Positions 1 to 7,906 are shown, counted from the first letter of the stretch. The stretch is 8,774 nt of DNA from Rickettsiales bacterium (GCA_031283795.1 JAITBB010000023.1:1-8774); one strand, 5' to 3'. The notes: a model not told the origin generated them from the sequence alone. A program made the numbers and translations.

Positions 1-546
1 GTATATTCAGACACAACCACCTACGAGGGAGAGTGGCGTAATGGTAAGAAGGAGGGAGAGGGAAAATACACCTTCTCATCCGGAGGAGAAACATATAGAG
101 GTAGATGGGAAAATGGTAAAAAAATAGGAGAATGGGAACATGTCTATAAAAATGGCTTCAATGTGACGGGAGGATCGGAATATGAATATTTTAAAACGGA
201 GCTGGATTTCACGGACGGACTCGTTGAACTGAGTGGAAGATGGGAAAATGGTCTAATGGAGGGAGAAGGGAAGATTGCTGTTTCGAATTCAGACACATCT
301 GACAATGGACAGGAGGAGGAAAAAATGATATGTAGCAGTAAATGGGAGAATGGTGAAATGGTTCCAGGAGGAAAATGGGAGTGTACAGTAGACTGGGACG
401 CAGACGATAATGAGTCAGAAGAAGCTGAAACAACTGCTGACACAGACTCCTCCAGGAGTTGGAATCACCCACTGAGTTTTTTTCTGGGAAACGTAAAGAG
501 CGGCAAAAATATGGATGAGACTGACTCGGAAAATGATGAGCTGTAG
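1..546 (+). CDS. MORN-repeat protein, 5'-truncated by window edge
   Basis: The frame is open from base 1 to the TAG at 544-546, giving 181 visible residues with no start codon of its own in view. GTG at 163 is an internal valine, since MORN sequence continues upstream of it. The visible part has at least two clear MORN units (YEGEWRNGKKEGEGKYTF at residues 8-25, then YRGRWENGKKIGEW at 32-45) and two degenerate ones (GRWENGLMEGEGK at 79-91, SKWENGEMVPGGKW at 113-126). The W-(R/E)-N-G core recurs at residues 12, 36, 81 and 115. After residue 128 the protein becomes acidic and Ser/Thr-rich and ends NDEL. MORN units form beta-hairpin arrays that bind lipids or proteins; bacterial members are often of unknown role. 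It converges on the RDD gene with a 188-base gap in which I see no gene and no convincing terminator. The MORN call is firm; the function is not known. Confidence 0.85.
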   Translation, partial: VYSDTTTYEGEWRNGKKEGEGKYTFSSGGETYRGRWENGKKIGEWEHVYKNGFNVTGGSEYEYFKTELDFTDGLVELSGRWENGLMEGEGKIAVSNSDTSDNGQEEEKMICSSKWENGEMVPGGKWECTVDWDADDNESEEAETTADTDSSRSWNHPLSFFLGNVKSGKNMDETDSENDEL

Positions 547-734
547 AATATCAGGATTAGTGATCTGTAGCGACAGAAAAGAAGGATAGTCAACGGATTT
601 TCCTGGGGTAACCCATAGCCATTGCACATCTGGATTGTCCCCTCTCTATGTCTTTTCCACTCTGTCCCGGGGTTAGCACCTTATTTTCTGCCTCTAGTGG
701 GTCGCCTGCCTTTCTGGCATTTACCACAGAAGCG

Positions 735-1583
735 CTATTCCTTTGTCTCTTTATCCCTAGCACCAGACCCTTTGAATTTCGACACAGCGTATCCGATAAC
801 CCTCTTTAGAAGCCCGAATAGGAACACATTAAACTTTTCCAGAAAACCGATTATTCTATCTCCAAAGTATACGAGATCCCTGTCACTCCCACTTTCTTGG
901 GGCGCCCCGTACTTATCAATCTCAACGATTCTGGTGAGGGATAGAATATCGCTAAACGTTAGTCTATCGGTCAGATAGTAAACGCCATACCAGAAGACCA
1001 TGAAGAATACGAACAGCGTGGCGATCACGTAGTAGTGTGTGGCAAGGGCCGTCAGTCTTGCCAGAACCACGATTTGCCAGGTATTTTCCGGCACGTAGAG
1101 ATGAAAATTTGTGATGGAGAGGCCGAAAAATACGGAAGCTAGGAGCGTTGTGGTGATCGGTAGCGGAACCAGAATTGATCTGGCCAATAGCCTCAGAATT
1201 CCGGGTTTCCCTTCACTTCCCGCACTGGTTACCCTTAGTGACATTATTTTCTGCCCCAGTGTTGATGAGCCGAGGAGAGCTGTGCAGAGAAAACTATAGA
1301 CAATCCCGGTGATAGATATGATCAGCAGAGCATAGAAGATGTAATTAAATATATGGCTATTGTTGGCAACATACCTCACGTGAAAATCCTTTATTTCAGC
1401 CATTCCCACCTTCCCAAACAGCTCTTTGAAATTGTCCATGAATTCCTGGATCTCAATTATTTTAGATCTGGAAAGGACAAACAGCTGTATAAGCAGTGAT
1501 TTCATAAAATTCACGAAAAATACATCTAGGATGAAGCTCAGTATTCTCCTGTGGCTTCTGGCGTTGTGACTTATTTTGTTCAT
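735..1583 (-). CDS. RDD-family integral membrane protein
   Basis: This 282-residue protein carries the pattern that names the family. An Arg and an Asp lie at the first membrane helix (R13 and D20 in RRILSFILDVFF). A TLGQKIMSLRV loop (108-118) matches the family's LGkrllglrV motif. A late Asp (D212 in RLTFSDILSLTRIV) matches the conserved Dxlagt.V end. Hydrophobic segments are roughly 14-37, 79-104, 138-158 and 184-205. An extra hydrophilic stretch (about 40-75) and a basic, charged C-terminal tail (about 223-282) extend it beyond a minimal RDD domain. RDD proteins sit in the inner membrane; a few have been linked to ion transport, but most have no known substrate. It lies 67 bases after infB on the same strand, where rbfA would normally be found, and may be cotranscribed. 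No clear Shine-Dalgarno precedes the ATG at 1583. The family is well supported, the function is not. Confidence 0.82.
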   Translation of the reverse strand: MNKISHNARSHRRILSFILDVFFVNFMKSLLIQLFVLSRSKIIEIQEFMDNFKELFGKVGMAEIKDFHVRYVANNSHIFNYIFYALLIISITGIVYSFLCTALLGSSTLGQKIMSLRVTSAGSEGKPGILRLLARSILVPLPITTTLLASVFFGLSITNFHLYVPENTWQIVVLARLTALATHYYVIATLFVFFMVFWYGVYYLTDRLTFSDILSLTRIVEIDKYGAPQESGSDRDLVYFGDRIIGFLEKFNVFLFGLLKRVIGYAVSKFKGSGARDKETKE

Positions 1584-1623
1584 AGGTAGATTCTAAAAAT
1601 TAATAAACCGCATACTTCTGAGG

Positions 1624-1648
1624 GGACCAGTGGGCACGAGCCCGGTCC
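1624..1648 (-). other. GC-rich hairpin between infB and the RDD gene
   Basis: On the transcribed minus strand GGACC-GGGC-TCGT-GCCC-ACT-GGTCC folds into nine base pairs with a 3-nt bulge and a TCGT loop, starting a few bases after the infB stop. No U-run follows directly (CCTCAGAAG), so it does not look like a canonical intrinsic terminator. It could weaken read-through, protect the 3' end of the nusA-infB message, or mark a processing point before the RDD gene. Only the structure is seen; the role is inferred. Confidence 0.55.
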
Positions 1649-1650
1649 GA

Positions 1651-4341
1651 CTATCTCTTCTCTAGAACTTTTTCGTAGCACTCTATAAGATCCTTTTCAA
1701 CTATATTGTCATAGTTCTCTATGACTATCCCACATTCATAGTTATTCTTGACCTCCCTAACATCCTCTTTAAATCTTCTTAGAGTCTTTATTTTTCCATC
1801 GAATATGACAATGCCATTTCTTATGATGCGTGCACTGGAATTCCTGCGCATTTCGCCATCGGTGACAAAGCACCCGGCAACCTTTCCGACCCCACTGACC
1901 CTTATAACTTCCCTTATCTCGGCCTGGCCTATTATTTTCTCCTTCTCCAGTGGATCCAGAAGGCCGGACATCATTGATTTCACATCATTTACAATGTCAT
2001 AGATAATCGAATAGTACTTTATCTCCACTCCTCTCTCCCGGGCCATATCCTTCACTACACCGTTTGCTCTGACATTGAAGGCTACTACTATAGCATCAGA
2101 GGTTAGAGCTAGGTTGACATCGGATTCGCTCACAGATCCTATGGCCGAATGCACTATTTCTACGCTGACCTCACCAGTCTCCAGCTTCATTAGACTTCCA
2201 GCTATAGCTTCGGTGGAACCACTGGCATCGGTTTTCAGTATCAGAGACAACTGTTTCCTATTTCCATCCTTAACCTGTTTCAGGATGTTTTCAATTGTTC
2301 CCTTAGCCCTCCTGATCTCTCGGGATTCCCTCTCCCTTCGCTCTCGGTAGGATATTATATCTCTGGCCTCCTTCTCCGTAGAGACTACATTAAATATTAC
2401 CCCAGCACTAGGAGTTCCATCCAAACCGAGAACCTCGACGGCCATGGATGGGTAGGCGCTTTCATGGACTTTCTTCCTATCATCGATTATTTTTTTAATC
2501 TTACCGTAGTTGGTACCCGCTAAAACTATATCTCCAACGTTCAACACACCTCTCTGCACCAGAACCGTGGTCACAGCTCCCCGTTGGACATCCATTTTAC
2601 TCTCTATGACGGCTCCACTTGCTCCGCAGCCAATGGGCGCCTTTAGATCTAGAATTTCCGCCTGGAACAGAATGGCCTCCATGAGTTTATCCAGATTTGT
2701 CCTATCTTTTGCCGACACGTTGACAAAAATAACATTGCCTCCAAATTCCGCGGCCACAACACCATACTGCAACAGATCCTGCTTAACCTTGTCCGGATTG
2801 GCTCCAATTCTGTCAATTTTGTTTATCGCCACAATTATAGGAACTTTAGCAGCTTTTGTGTGATTTATAGCCTCTATGGTCTGATCCTTTATGCCATCAT
2901 CGGCCGCCACCACGAGAATCACTATGTCCGTCACATTAGCCCCTCTTATTCTCATCTCAGTGAAGGCCTCATGGCCCGGAGTGTCGATGAAGGTGATGAA
3001 CTTGTCCCTGGATATGTCCACTCTGGAGGCTCCTATGTGCTGAGTTATTCCGCCCGACTCGCTCTCGGCAATATTTGTGGTTCTAAGGGCATCGAGCAGA
3101 GATGTTTTACCGTGATCAACGTGGCCCATAACCGTAACTATAGGGTTCCTTGGCATGAAGATGTCGCCAACATCTCTACTCAAAACATTCTCTATGTCCG
3201 AGTCCGATACTCTATTTGGGCTATGTCCAAACTCTATAACTATGAGTTCGGCGGTGTCCGCGTCTATAATTTGATTGACCGTTGCCTTAACACCCATTGT
3301 GAGCAATTTTCTGATTATGTTGGATTTTTTTTCATTCATCCTATCGGCGAGATCAGAAACCGATACAAACTCCGGAATGTTAACGTTTTTAAAGATTTTC
3401 TGCTGCGAATGCCCGCTACTCTGGCCACCCCTTTTTTCCCTCCTCCTGAGTCTGTTGTACTTTCCCTGGCCATTTTTAGAATTTTCATCATCCTCCTCGT
3501 TAAAGATATAGGTATGGATATTCTTTGAATATTTTTCCTGTCTATCCTTAGAAATTTTCTTATCCAGTTTCTCCGGATTTCCCTCCTCAAAATCTCCCCT
3601 GCTTGTCTTCGACCTACCATCTCCTCTGACACTCTTTTTACCGCTGAAGGGCTCACTGCTCTTCACACCAGACACCATGCTCAGTTTTACATCCGTATCG
3701 CCGGCGCCAGGACCTCTAGGGATTGATCTGCTAGAATCCCCCGCCTGTGATGTGTCCCCATCGCGATTTCTCTCGCCCCCAGAGTTTCTCCTGTCAACTC
3801 TATCTCTATCGTAGCCACCATCACTAGGCCTTTTCCTTTCATCGAATTTTCTACTGGCATCGTAGATATTCTTTTTTCCTCCAGATCCGGAATCCCTCCG
3901 CTGAAAGACCTTTTTTCCAGAACCACCTCCGGATTTTTCTCCGGATTTGCGCTCGAATTTAGTAACTTTTTCTTTCTCCTCAGGAGCGTTATTCTCTGCA
4001 GCTTCCACTGTCTCCGGTCCAGTCTCACTGGTATCCCTCTGATCGTCAGGAACGACAACTTCCACCATTTCCCTGGTATCTACATCAACAGCATCCTGCT
4101 CCTGAACAGCGGGAGCACTATGGTCCTGGTCACTGGATGTGTCACGGCTCCGATCATCCAAGCCGTGACGGTGATGCATACTCTGTTCACCACTCTTGGC
4201 CTGGGCCTCTCTAAGAAACTTCTGCCTCTCCTCTAGAAGAGTCATTCCACTGCTAGAAATTTTCGTACTGCTAACCTCTTCCTTGTTGCTTCTTTTGAAG
4301 CCTAGGGTTATTGTACTTCTCTTTTCTCTCTGTTTCTGCAT
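1651..4341 (-). CDS. infB: Translation initiation factor IF-2
   Basis: IF-2 is the cytosolic GTPase that brings initiator fMet-tRNA to the 30S subunit and promotes 50S joining. This copy has 896 residues, normal for the long bacterial form. Residues 1-310 are a hydrophilic, charged, Gly/Ser/Arg/Asp-rich extension. Residues about 320-372 are the IF2_N domain ([20 protein letters not shown]). The GTPase core has G1 GHVDHGKT (406-413), G2 GGITQHIGA (430-438), G3 DTPGHEAF (453-460), G4 NKID (507-510) and G5 SAK (543-545). Domains II, III and the fMet-tRNA-binding C-terminal domain follow and appear complete, ending CYEKVLEKR. The ATG at 4341 fits the family and lies 40 bases after the nusA stop. 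A Shine-Dalgarno is weak at best, so coupling to nusA translation is possible. The gene is expected to be transcribed from the nusA promoter. Confidence 0.98.
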   Translation of the reverse strand: MQKQREKRSTITLGFKRSNKEEVSSTKISSSGMTLLEERQKFLREAQAKSGEQSMHHRHGLDDRSRDTSSDQDHSAPAVQEQDAVDVDTREMVEVVVPDDQRDTSETGPETVEAAENNAPEEKEKVTKFERKSGEKSGGGSGKKVFQRRDSGSGGKKNIYDASRKFDERKRPSDGGYDRDRVDRRNSGGERNRDGDTSQAGDSSRSIPRGPGAGDTDVKLSMVSGVKSSEPFSGKKSVRGDGRSKTSRGDFEEGNPEKLDKKISKDRQEKYSKNIHTYIFNEEDDENSKNGQGKYNRLRRREKRGGQSSGHSQQKIFKNVNIPEFVSVSDLADRMNEKKSNIIRKLLTMGVKATVNQIIDADTAELIVIEFGHSPNRVSDSDIENVLSRDVGDIFMPRNPIVTVMGHVDHGKTSLLDALRTTNIAESESGGITQHIGASRVDISRDKFITFIDTPGHEAFTEMRIRGANVTDIVILVVAADDGIKDQTIEAINHTKAAKVPIIVAINKIDRIGANPDKVKQDLLQYGVVAAEFGGNVIFVNVSAKDRTNLDKLMEAILFQAEILDLKAPIGCGASGAVIESKMDVQRGAVTTVLVQRGVLNVGDIVLAGTNYGKIKKIIDDRKKVHESAYPSMAVEVLGLDGTPSAGVIFNVVSTEKEARDIISYRERRERESREIRRAKGTIENILKQVKDGNRKQLSLILKTDASGSTEAIAGSLMKLETGEVSVEIVHSAIGSVSESDVNLALTSDAIVVAFNVRANGVVKDMARERGVEIKYYSIIYDIVNDVKSMMSGLLDPLEKEKIIGQAEIREVIRVSGVGKVAGCFVTDGEMRRNSSARIIRNGIVIFDGKIKTLRRFKEDVREVKNNYECGIVIENYDNIVEKDLIECYEKVLEKR

Positions 4342-4381
4342 ACTTTCGGGGCTTTTTTGGTAATTTTCCTATAAATGATAA

Positions 4382-5815
4382 TTAGATTTTTTCTTCCGAG
4401 GTCAAATCGCCACCACTAGAGTCAGCGCCGTCTCCTTTCACTTCGCTGATTCCGCCGGTCTCCGCGACATCTTCTCCACCAGAGCCATCGGCCTCGCTGC
4501 TATCCTGGAATCCCTCGGGATTTTCCACATACTCCTCCGCCCTACTTTTAATTTCGGCAGCTATATCCTCATCAAAACCTTCGATTCTCTTGAGCCTCTC
4601 AACACTGGCAGTGGCCAATTCTTCAACAGTCGAATAGCCATAGGCAATCAATAGCTGTGCTATAACCTCCTCCACATCCAGAGCATTGACAAACAGAGCT
4701 GTAGTACTGCTAAACTCAGCCGATCTCTTCTCCTTTTCCTCCTCTTCGGTCATTATGTTTATCCTTCCCCCAGCTATTCTAGAGGCCAACCTGATATTTT
4801 GTCCCCCTCTTCCTATGGCCAGATTAAGCTGGTCCTTCGGCAGCACCACATCTATCAGACCCAGATTATCATTCACAACCACCTTATTCACCTTAGCCGG
4901 CGAAAGAAGGTTGGCAACCAGTTCTGCCCTATCCTCCGACCATCTTATCACATCAATCTTCTCTCCTCTGAGTTCACTAGAAACAGCCTGTATCTTACAA
5001 CCCCTCGGACCGACGCAGATGCCAATGACATCACCCAGATTATCCCTAGAATATACCACCACCTTTGCCTTCGACCCGGCGTCCCTAGCAACTCCCTTAA
5101 CCTCTATAAGACCATCATACACTTCCGTAATCTCCTGCTTCATCAGTTCCACAAGGAAATTGTTATCAACCCTAGACAGAAACATCTGGTTATCGTTCCC
5201 TCTAACCACATCTGTCACATAGGCTTTGAGTCTATCCCCAACCCTATAGTATTCTCCCGGAATCAGGCTATCCTTACTAAGTAGAGTCTCATAGCCATCC
5301 ACCTCAACGACAATGTTTCTCTGGCCAGTCTTCTTAACAACTCCACTGACAATCGTACCCACCTTGTTTATGAACTCGTTGTACTCCTTTTCCTTTTCAG
5401 CCTCTTTTATTTTTTTCACTATTTCGTTCTTTGCTATCTGCACAACCACCCTGCTCATATCCACAGGAGGCAGCTCTATTCTGATGGTTTTGCCAACCTC
5501 TATGCTCTCCTGAAAAACTGCTCTATTACCTTTCACCATAGCCACCGCATCGGCCAGAGTAACCTGTGTTTTACTATTCACCCCTCCACTGTTCTTGTCA
5601 TCCACAACCTCCAGAACATTATAGAGTTTTATACTGCCGTTTCTCCTATCTATAGCGCACTCCACCGCCAGGTCAGAACCGTATTTTTTTCTAGCCGCGA
5701 GCTTCATTCCCTCCTCCATAGCGCCTAGAACGCTATCAGCATCTATACCCTTATCACTCGCAAGCCCCTCTACCACAAGCAGCAGTTCCCTGCTCCCCCT
5801 AACTACATCGGTCAT
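4382..5815 (-). CDS. nusA: Transcription termination/antitermination factor NusA
   Basis: NusA binds RNA polymerase and nascent RNA and modulates pausing, termination and antitermination. The order of parts in this 477-residue protein is standard. Residues about 1-130 are the polymerase-binding N-terminal domain (VLGAMEEGMKLAARKKYG near the start). About 150-215 is the S1 domain. KH1 contains VGPRGCKIQAVSSELRGEKI (268-287) and KH2 contains AIGRGGQNIRLAS (333-345). Residues 372-430 are one helix-hairpin-helix-like acidic repeat (VNALDVEEVIAQLLIAYGY), followed by a Gly/Ser/Asp/Glu-rich tail. The start MTDVVRGSRELLLVVEGLASDKGI aligns with the usual NusA start, and a weak AAGGG lies upstream. It is the first gene of the minus-strand block and precedes infB, the ancient nusA-infB pair. 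rimP, normally just before nusA, is missing; a tRNA gene on the other strand lies there instead. Confidence 0.98.
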   Translation of the reverse strand: MTDVVRGSRELLLVVEGLASDKGIDADSVLGAMEEGMKLAARKKYGSDLAVECAIDRRNGSIKLYNVLEVVDDKNSGGVNSKTQVTLADAVAMVKGNRAVFQESIEVGKTIRIELPPVDMSRVVVQIAKNEIVKKIKEAEKEKEYNEFINKVGTIVSGVVKKTGQRNIVVEVDGYETLLSKDSLIPGEYYRVGDRLKAYVTDVVRGNDNQMFLSRVDNNFLVELMKQEITEVYDGLIEVKGVARDAGSKAKVVVYSRDNLGDVIGICVGPRGCKIQAVSSELRGEKIDVIRWSEDRAELVANLLSPAKVNKVVVNDNLGLIDVVLPKDQLNLAIGRGGQNIRLASRIAGGRINIMTEEEEKEKRSAEFSSTTALFVNALDVEEVIAQLLIAYGYSTVEELATASVERLKRIEGFDEDIAAEIKSRAEEYVENPEGFQDSSEADGSGGEDVAETGGISEVKGDGADSSGGDLTSEEKI

Positions 5816-5856
5816 AACTACCCTTGTACAACAATCAAAACAAACTCATCAACCAG

Positions 5857-5900
5857 CGGACGTGAATCCATGACGAATTGGGATTCTCGGCTACAGTCCG
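5857..5900 (-). promoter_or_regulatory. Nested stem-loop in the nusA 5' leader
   Basis: On the minus strand CGGAC...GTCCG (outer 5 bp) encloses GAATCC...GGATTC (inner 6 bp) around an 11-nt loop, with an asymmetric internal loop between the two stems. It lies wholly between the predicted transcription start (about 5913) and the nusA ATG, so it would be in the mRNA leader. NusA-operon leaders in other bacteria can be feedback regulated; a similar role here is inference. No U-run follows, so it is not an obvious attenuator. Confidence 0.45.
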
Positions 5901-5919
5901 GGTGACTAACATGTTTAAT

Positions 5920-5948
5920 GTTATAGTATCCACAGTAATAGGTGTCAA
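5920..5948 (-). promoter_or_regulatory. Sigma70-type promoter for nusA-infB
   Basis: On the minus strand a perfect -35 TTGACA (5948-5943) is followed by exactly 17 nt and a near-perfect -10 TATAAC (5925-5920). Transcription would start near 5913, giving a leader of about 98 nt before nusA. This is one of the two best promoter matches in the window and its position suits the nusA-infB block. Confidence 0.8.
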
Positions 5949-5987
5949 GTGTTATGTGCAGCCACAGGCTATCCACTATTATTTCGC

Positions 5988-6016
5988 TTGATTTTTACTA
6001 TCCGAATCATTACTCT
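5988..6016 (+). promoter_or_regulatory. Possible promoter for tRNA-Met
   Basis: TTGATT (5988-5993), a 17-nt spacer and TACTCT (6011-6016) lie just upstream of the tRNA, which would give a short leader of about 14 nt. The -10 matches only three of six consensus bases, so the call is weak. The location, divergent from the nusA promoter, is the main support. Confidence 0.35.
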
Positions 6017-6036
6017 CAGCACCGTTCCCCATGGAT

Positions 6037-6112
6037 GGCGGGATAGCTCAGCTGGTAGAGCATGGGAATCATAATCCCAGTGTCGTGGGTTCAAAACCCT
6101 CTCCCGCTACCA
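6037..6112 (+). tRNA. tRNA-Met(CAU), elongator type
   Basis: A full 76-nt cloverleaf is present. The acceptor GGCGGGA pairs with TCCCGCT, with a G1-U72 wobble. The D stem is GCTC/GAGC, and the anticodon stem TGGGA/TCCCA holds the loop ATCATAA with CAT at 6070-6072. The variable loop is GTGTC, the T loop TTCAAAA, and A73 is followed by encoded CCA. It is not the initiator: there is no unpaired C1-A72, base pair 11-24 is C-G, and 31-39 is A-U rather than the third G-C pair. The GGAATCATAATCC core and CCCGCTACCA end resemble, from memory, alphaproteobacterial elongator tRNA-Met. A lysidine-modified tRNA-Ile also carries CAU and cannot be wholly excluded. The T stem has one U-U mismatch (6086/6100). 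Confidence 0.95.
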
Positions 6113-6210
6113 GGCCAAAGACCGTCCACCGCATCTTGCCTTTTCCATCACCCATCCTCCAGAGACAGAGATTTCACCAAAGGAGCGGTCCAGAGATAGG
6201 TAACCCCTCC

Positions 6211-6238
6211 TTGACAAAACTTCAGAAGCGAATAAACC
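6211..6238 (+). promoter_or_regulatory. Possible promoter for trxB-rppH
   Basis: A perfect TTGACA (6211-6216) is followed after 16 nt by TAAACC (6233-6238), a poor -10 with three matching bases. It lies 54 bases before the trxB start. Read-through from the tRNA is the alternative, since no clear terminator separates tRNA and trxB. Confidence 0.35.
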
Positions 6239-6269
6239 TCTACCCACATAGACGAATTTACCAAATCAC

Positions 6270-7208
6270 TTGCCAGAGATACACGACGTTCTCATCATAG
6301 GCTCCGGACCTGCAGGGAACATGGCAGCCATCTATGCCCTGAGAAATGGCCTGGAGACTCTCATACTCACCGGTCCCGCCATCGGAGGGCAACTGACCAC
6401 CACAGCCGAGGTGGAAAACTTTCCCGCCTTCCCTCAGCCCATCAGCGGAGCTGATCTAGCCACAAGACTCATCGAACAGTCCAAAAATATGGGCGCCAGG
6501 ATACTATATGACACCGTCAGTAGCATCGATTTCTCCTCCAACCCGCTCCTCTGCAGAACCACAGAGGGGAAAACCCACAGTTCAAGAAACATCGTGATAG
6601 CCACAGGAGCAACACCAAAAACTCTCGGGATTCCCGGCGAAGAGAAGTTCAGAGGCTTCGGCGTTTCAAGTTGCGCCGTCTGTGACGGTAATTTCTTCAG
6701 AAACCAGCCCGTTGCCATAGTCGGCGGCGGGGAAACGGCCGGAATCGAGGCTCTACATATGGCCAAACTAGCCTCCAGAGTCTATCTCCTCTACAGAAGA
6801 GACAGACTCGCCCGAATGGCAGATGTCACCAGACGGCGTCTGGAAACCAACAGCAAAATAGAGATTCTCCTCAGCAGCGAAGTGACAGAAATCTGCGGCA
6901 CGGAGAATCCAAAGTCCATAGAATTCATCCAAATACTAGACAACAGAACGAATCAAACCGGCAGTCTAAAGGTTAGAGCCGTTTTCCTTGCCATAGGCAT
7001 GGAGCCAAGGACCGGCCCATTTGCAAACAGCGGCCTAGCCATCGACGCAAGAGGCTACATCATCACAGAGAAGGACAGCGCCCGAACAAACATTAGAAAC
7101 GTTTACGCCGTTGGCGATGTCACCAATAAGAAATACAAACAGGCCGTCGTGGCAGCAGCCTATGGAGCCATAGCGGCTCTAGAAATCGGAGAGGACAGCA
7201 CTCCATGA
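6270..7208 (+). CDS. trxB: Thioredoxin reductase (NADPH)
   Basis: This cytosolic flavoenzyme passes electrons from NADPH through FAD and a redox-active disulfide to thioredoxin. All landmarks of the low-molecular-weight bacterial type are present in 312 residues, the normal length. These are the FAD-binding GSGPAG (11-16), GGQLTTTAEVENFP (39-52), the active-site disulfide C135-A-V-C138-D (CAVCDG), the NADPH-binding GGGETAGIEA (152-161), the NADPH 2'-phosphate motif YRRDRLAR (175-182, usually HRRDxxRA) and the second FAD motif VGDV (281-284). The start is TTG at 6270. An in-frame TAG at 6249 closes the frame upstream and no ATG or GTG lies between, so TTG is the only conventional start that keeps the FAD motif. 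No Shine-Dalgarno is evident. The stop overlaps the next gene by four bases (ATGA), which suggests translational coupling. Confidence 0.97.
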   Translation: MPEIHDVLIIGSGPAGNMAAIYALRNGLETLILTGPAIGGQLTTTAEVENFPAFPQPISGADLATRLIEQSKNMGARILYDTVSSIDFSSNPLLCRTTEGKTHSSRNIVIATGATPKTLGIPGEEKFRGFGVSSCAVCDGNFFRNQPVAIVGGGETAGIEALHMAKLASRVYLLYRRDRLARMADVTRRRLETNSKIEILLSSEVTEICGTENPKSIEFIQILDNRTNQTGSLKVRAVFLAIGMEPRTGPFANSGLAIDARGYIITEKDSARTNIRNVYAVGDVTNKKYKQAVVAAAYGAIAALEIGEDSTP

Positions 7209-7660
7209 GGCTAAGAAGAGCTGTCGGGGCGATTATTCTCAGCACCGACGGAAAAATTATTGTCTTCCGGAGATCAGATTTCCCCGAGAACTGGCAGTGT
7301 CCCGAGGGAGGAATGGACGGAGACGAAACCGCCGAAGAGGCCATTCTAAGGGAACTGGGCGAAGAGGTGGGACTAGAGAGCAGACAGCTTCAAATCATAG
7401 GAAAAACCAGAGACTTTATTCCCTACCTCTTCGAGAATGGGAAGTCGAAATATGGCTTTGATGGGCAGGAAAAAATGTTTTTCCTAGTGAGAATCACAGA
7501 CCCAGCCGTCAGTTTCGTATATGACAGAAAGACCGAAGAAATCGAATTCACAGACCATCAAACCGTGACAGCCGAAGAGCTGCTCGGCCTACTGCCAGAA
7601 TTCAAAAAAAATCTCTATCGCTCAGTCCTGATGGAATTTGGGATGCTCCCGAGTTTATAG
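7205..7660 (+). CDS. rppH: RppH-like Nudix hydrolase (RNA 5' pyrophosphohydrolase)
   Basis: RppH removes pyrophosphate from the 5' triphosphate of mRNA, which lets RNase E start decay; alphaproteobacterial relatives are also called IalA/InvA. The 151-residue protein has a perfect Nudix box (GX5EX7REUXEEXGU) from G35 to L57, built on E41, R49-E50 and E53-E54. RppH-like context is seen in W30-QCPEGG before the box, in the GQEKMFFLVR strand (family GQxqkWFL), and in the C-terminal EFKKNLYRSVLMEF (family FKr.vY..V..EF). The usual PQGG is PEGG here. The ATG at 7205 overlaps the trxB stop, and GGAGAGG (7188-7194) inside the trxB end can serve as its Shine-Dalgarno. Nudix membership is certain. RppH is the best subfamily, but a dinucleoside polyphosphate hydrolase cannot be excluded. 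Confidence 0.85.
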   Translation: MRLRRAVGAIILSTDGKIIVFRRSDFPENWQCPEGGMDGDETAEEAILRELGEEVGLESRQLQIIGKTRDFIPYLFENGKSKYGFDGQEKMFFLVRITDPAVSFVYDRKTEEIEFTDHQTVTAEELLGLLPEFKKNLYRSVLMEFGMLPSL

Positions 7661-7717
7661 ACCACTACTTCCGTTTCTGGATATAGAGACACACTCAGCT
7701 CCATCGAGCCAATTTCA

Positions 7718-7763
7718 GTGAGATAAATGTATTCCCCAGAATATGATAAAAATATTTTCTCAC
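7718..7763 (+). other. Imperfect hairpin downstream of rppH
   Basis: GTGAGA-T-AAAT (7718-7728) can pair with ATTT-TCTCAC (7754-7763), giving ten base pairs with one bulged T and a 25-nt loop. No U-run follows, so it is not a standard terminator. It may stabilise the 3' end of the trxB-rppH message, or it may be chance in AT-rich DNA. Confidence 0.3.
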
Positions 7764-7906
7764 AATACAACATAACCATGCTGGAACACAATAATCGCCG
7801 ACTATGTTAAAACATATGAAATATTATTTATAAAATATATCTACCAAATATAACCTAGCATACCGAATTAATATGTAATACACTAAAGATTTATAGAACT
7901 AGGCCA

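Noticed and set aside
547..734. Short hairpins in the convergent gap (TGGG-GTAA-CCCA; TGCC-TTTCT-GGCA) as terminators.
   Set aside because: The stems are only four base pairs and no U-run follows on either strand.
622..978. A 118-codon plus-strand frame at the end of the RDD gene.
   Set aside because: It is mostly antisense to the RDD coding sequence and has no supporting start site or domain.
2860..3528. A long plus-strand open frame (222 codons) opposite infB.
   Set aside because: It is antisense to the GTPase core and IF2_N region of infB, whose motifs are intact, and it has no recognisable domain. It is a shadow of infB codon structure.
3336..4058. Arg/Lys-rich minus-strand frames overlapping the infB N-terminal extension.
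   Set aside because: They are alternate frames of the low-complexity charged part of infB; the real frame continues through and connects to the IF2_N domain.
4686..5284. Two overlapping plus-strand open frames (178 and 161 codons) opposite nusA.
   Set aside because: They lie antisense to the S1 and KH domains of nusA, have no start signals and no domain features.
6031..6300. An 89-codon plus-strand frame across the tRNA.
   Set aside because: It begins inside the tRNA leader and reads through the tRNA itself, a common artefact (GIAQLVEH type peptides).
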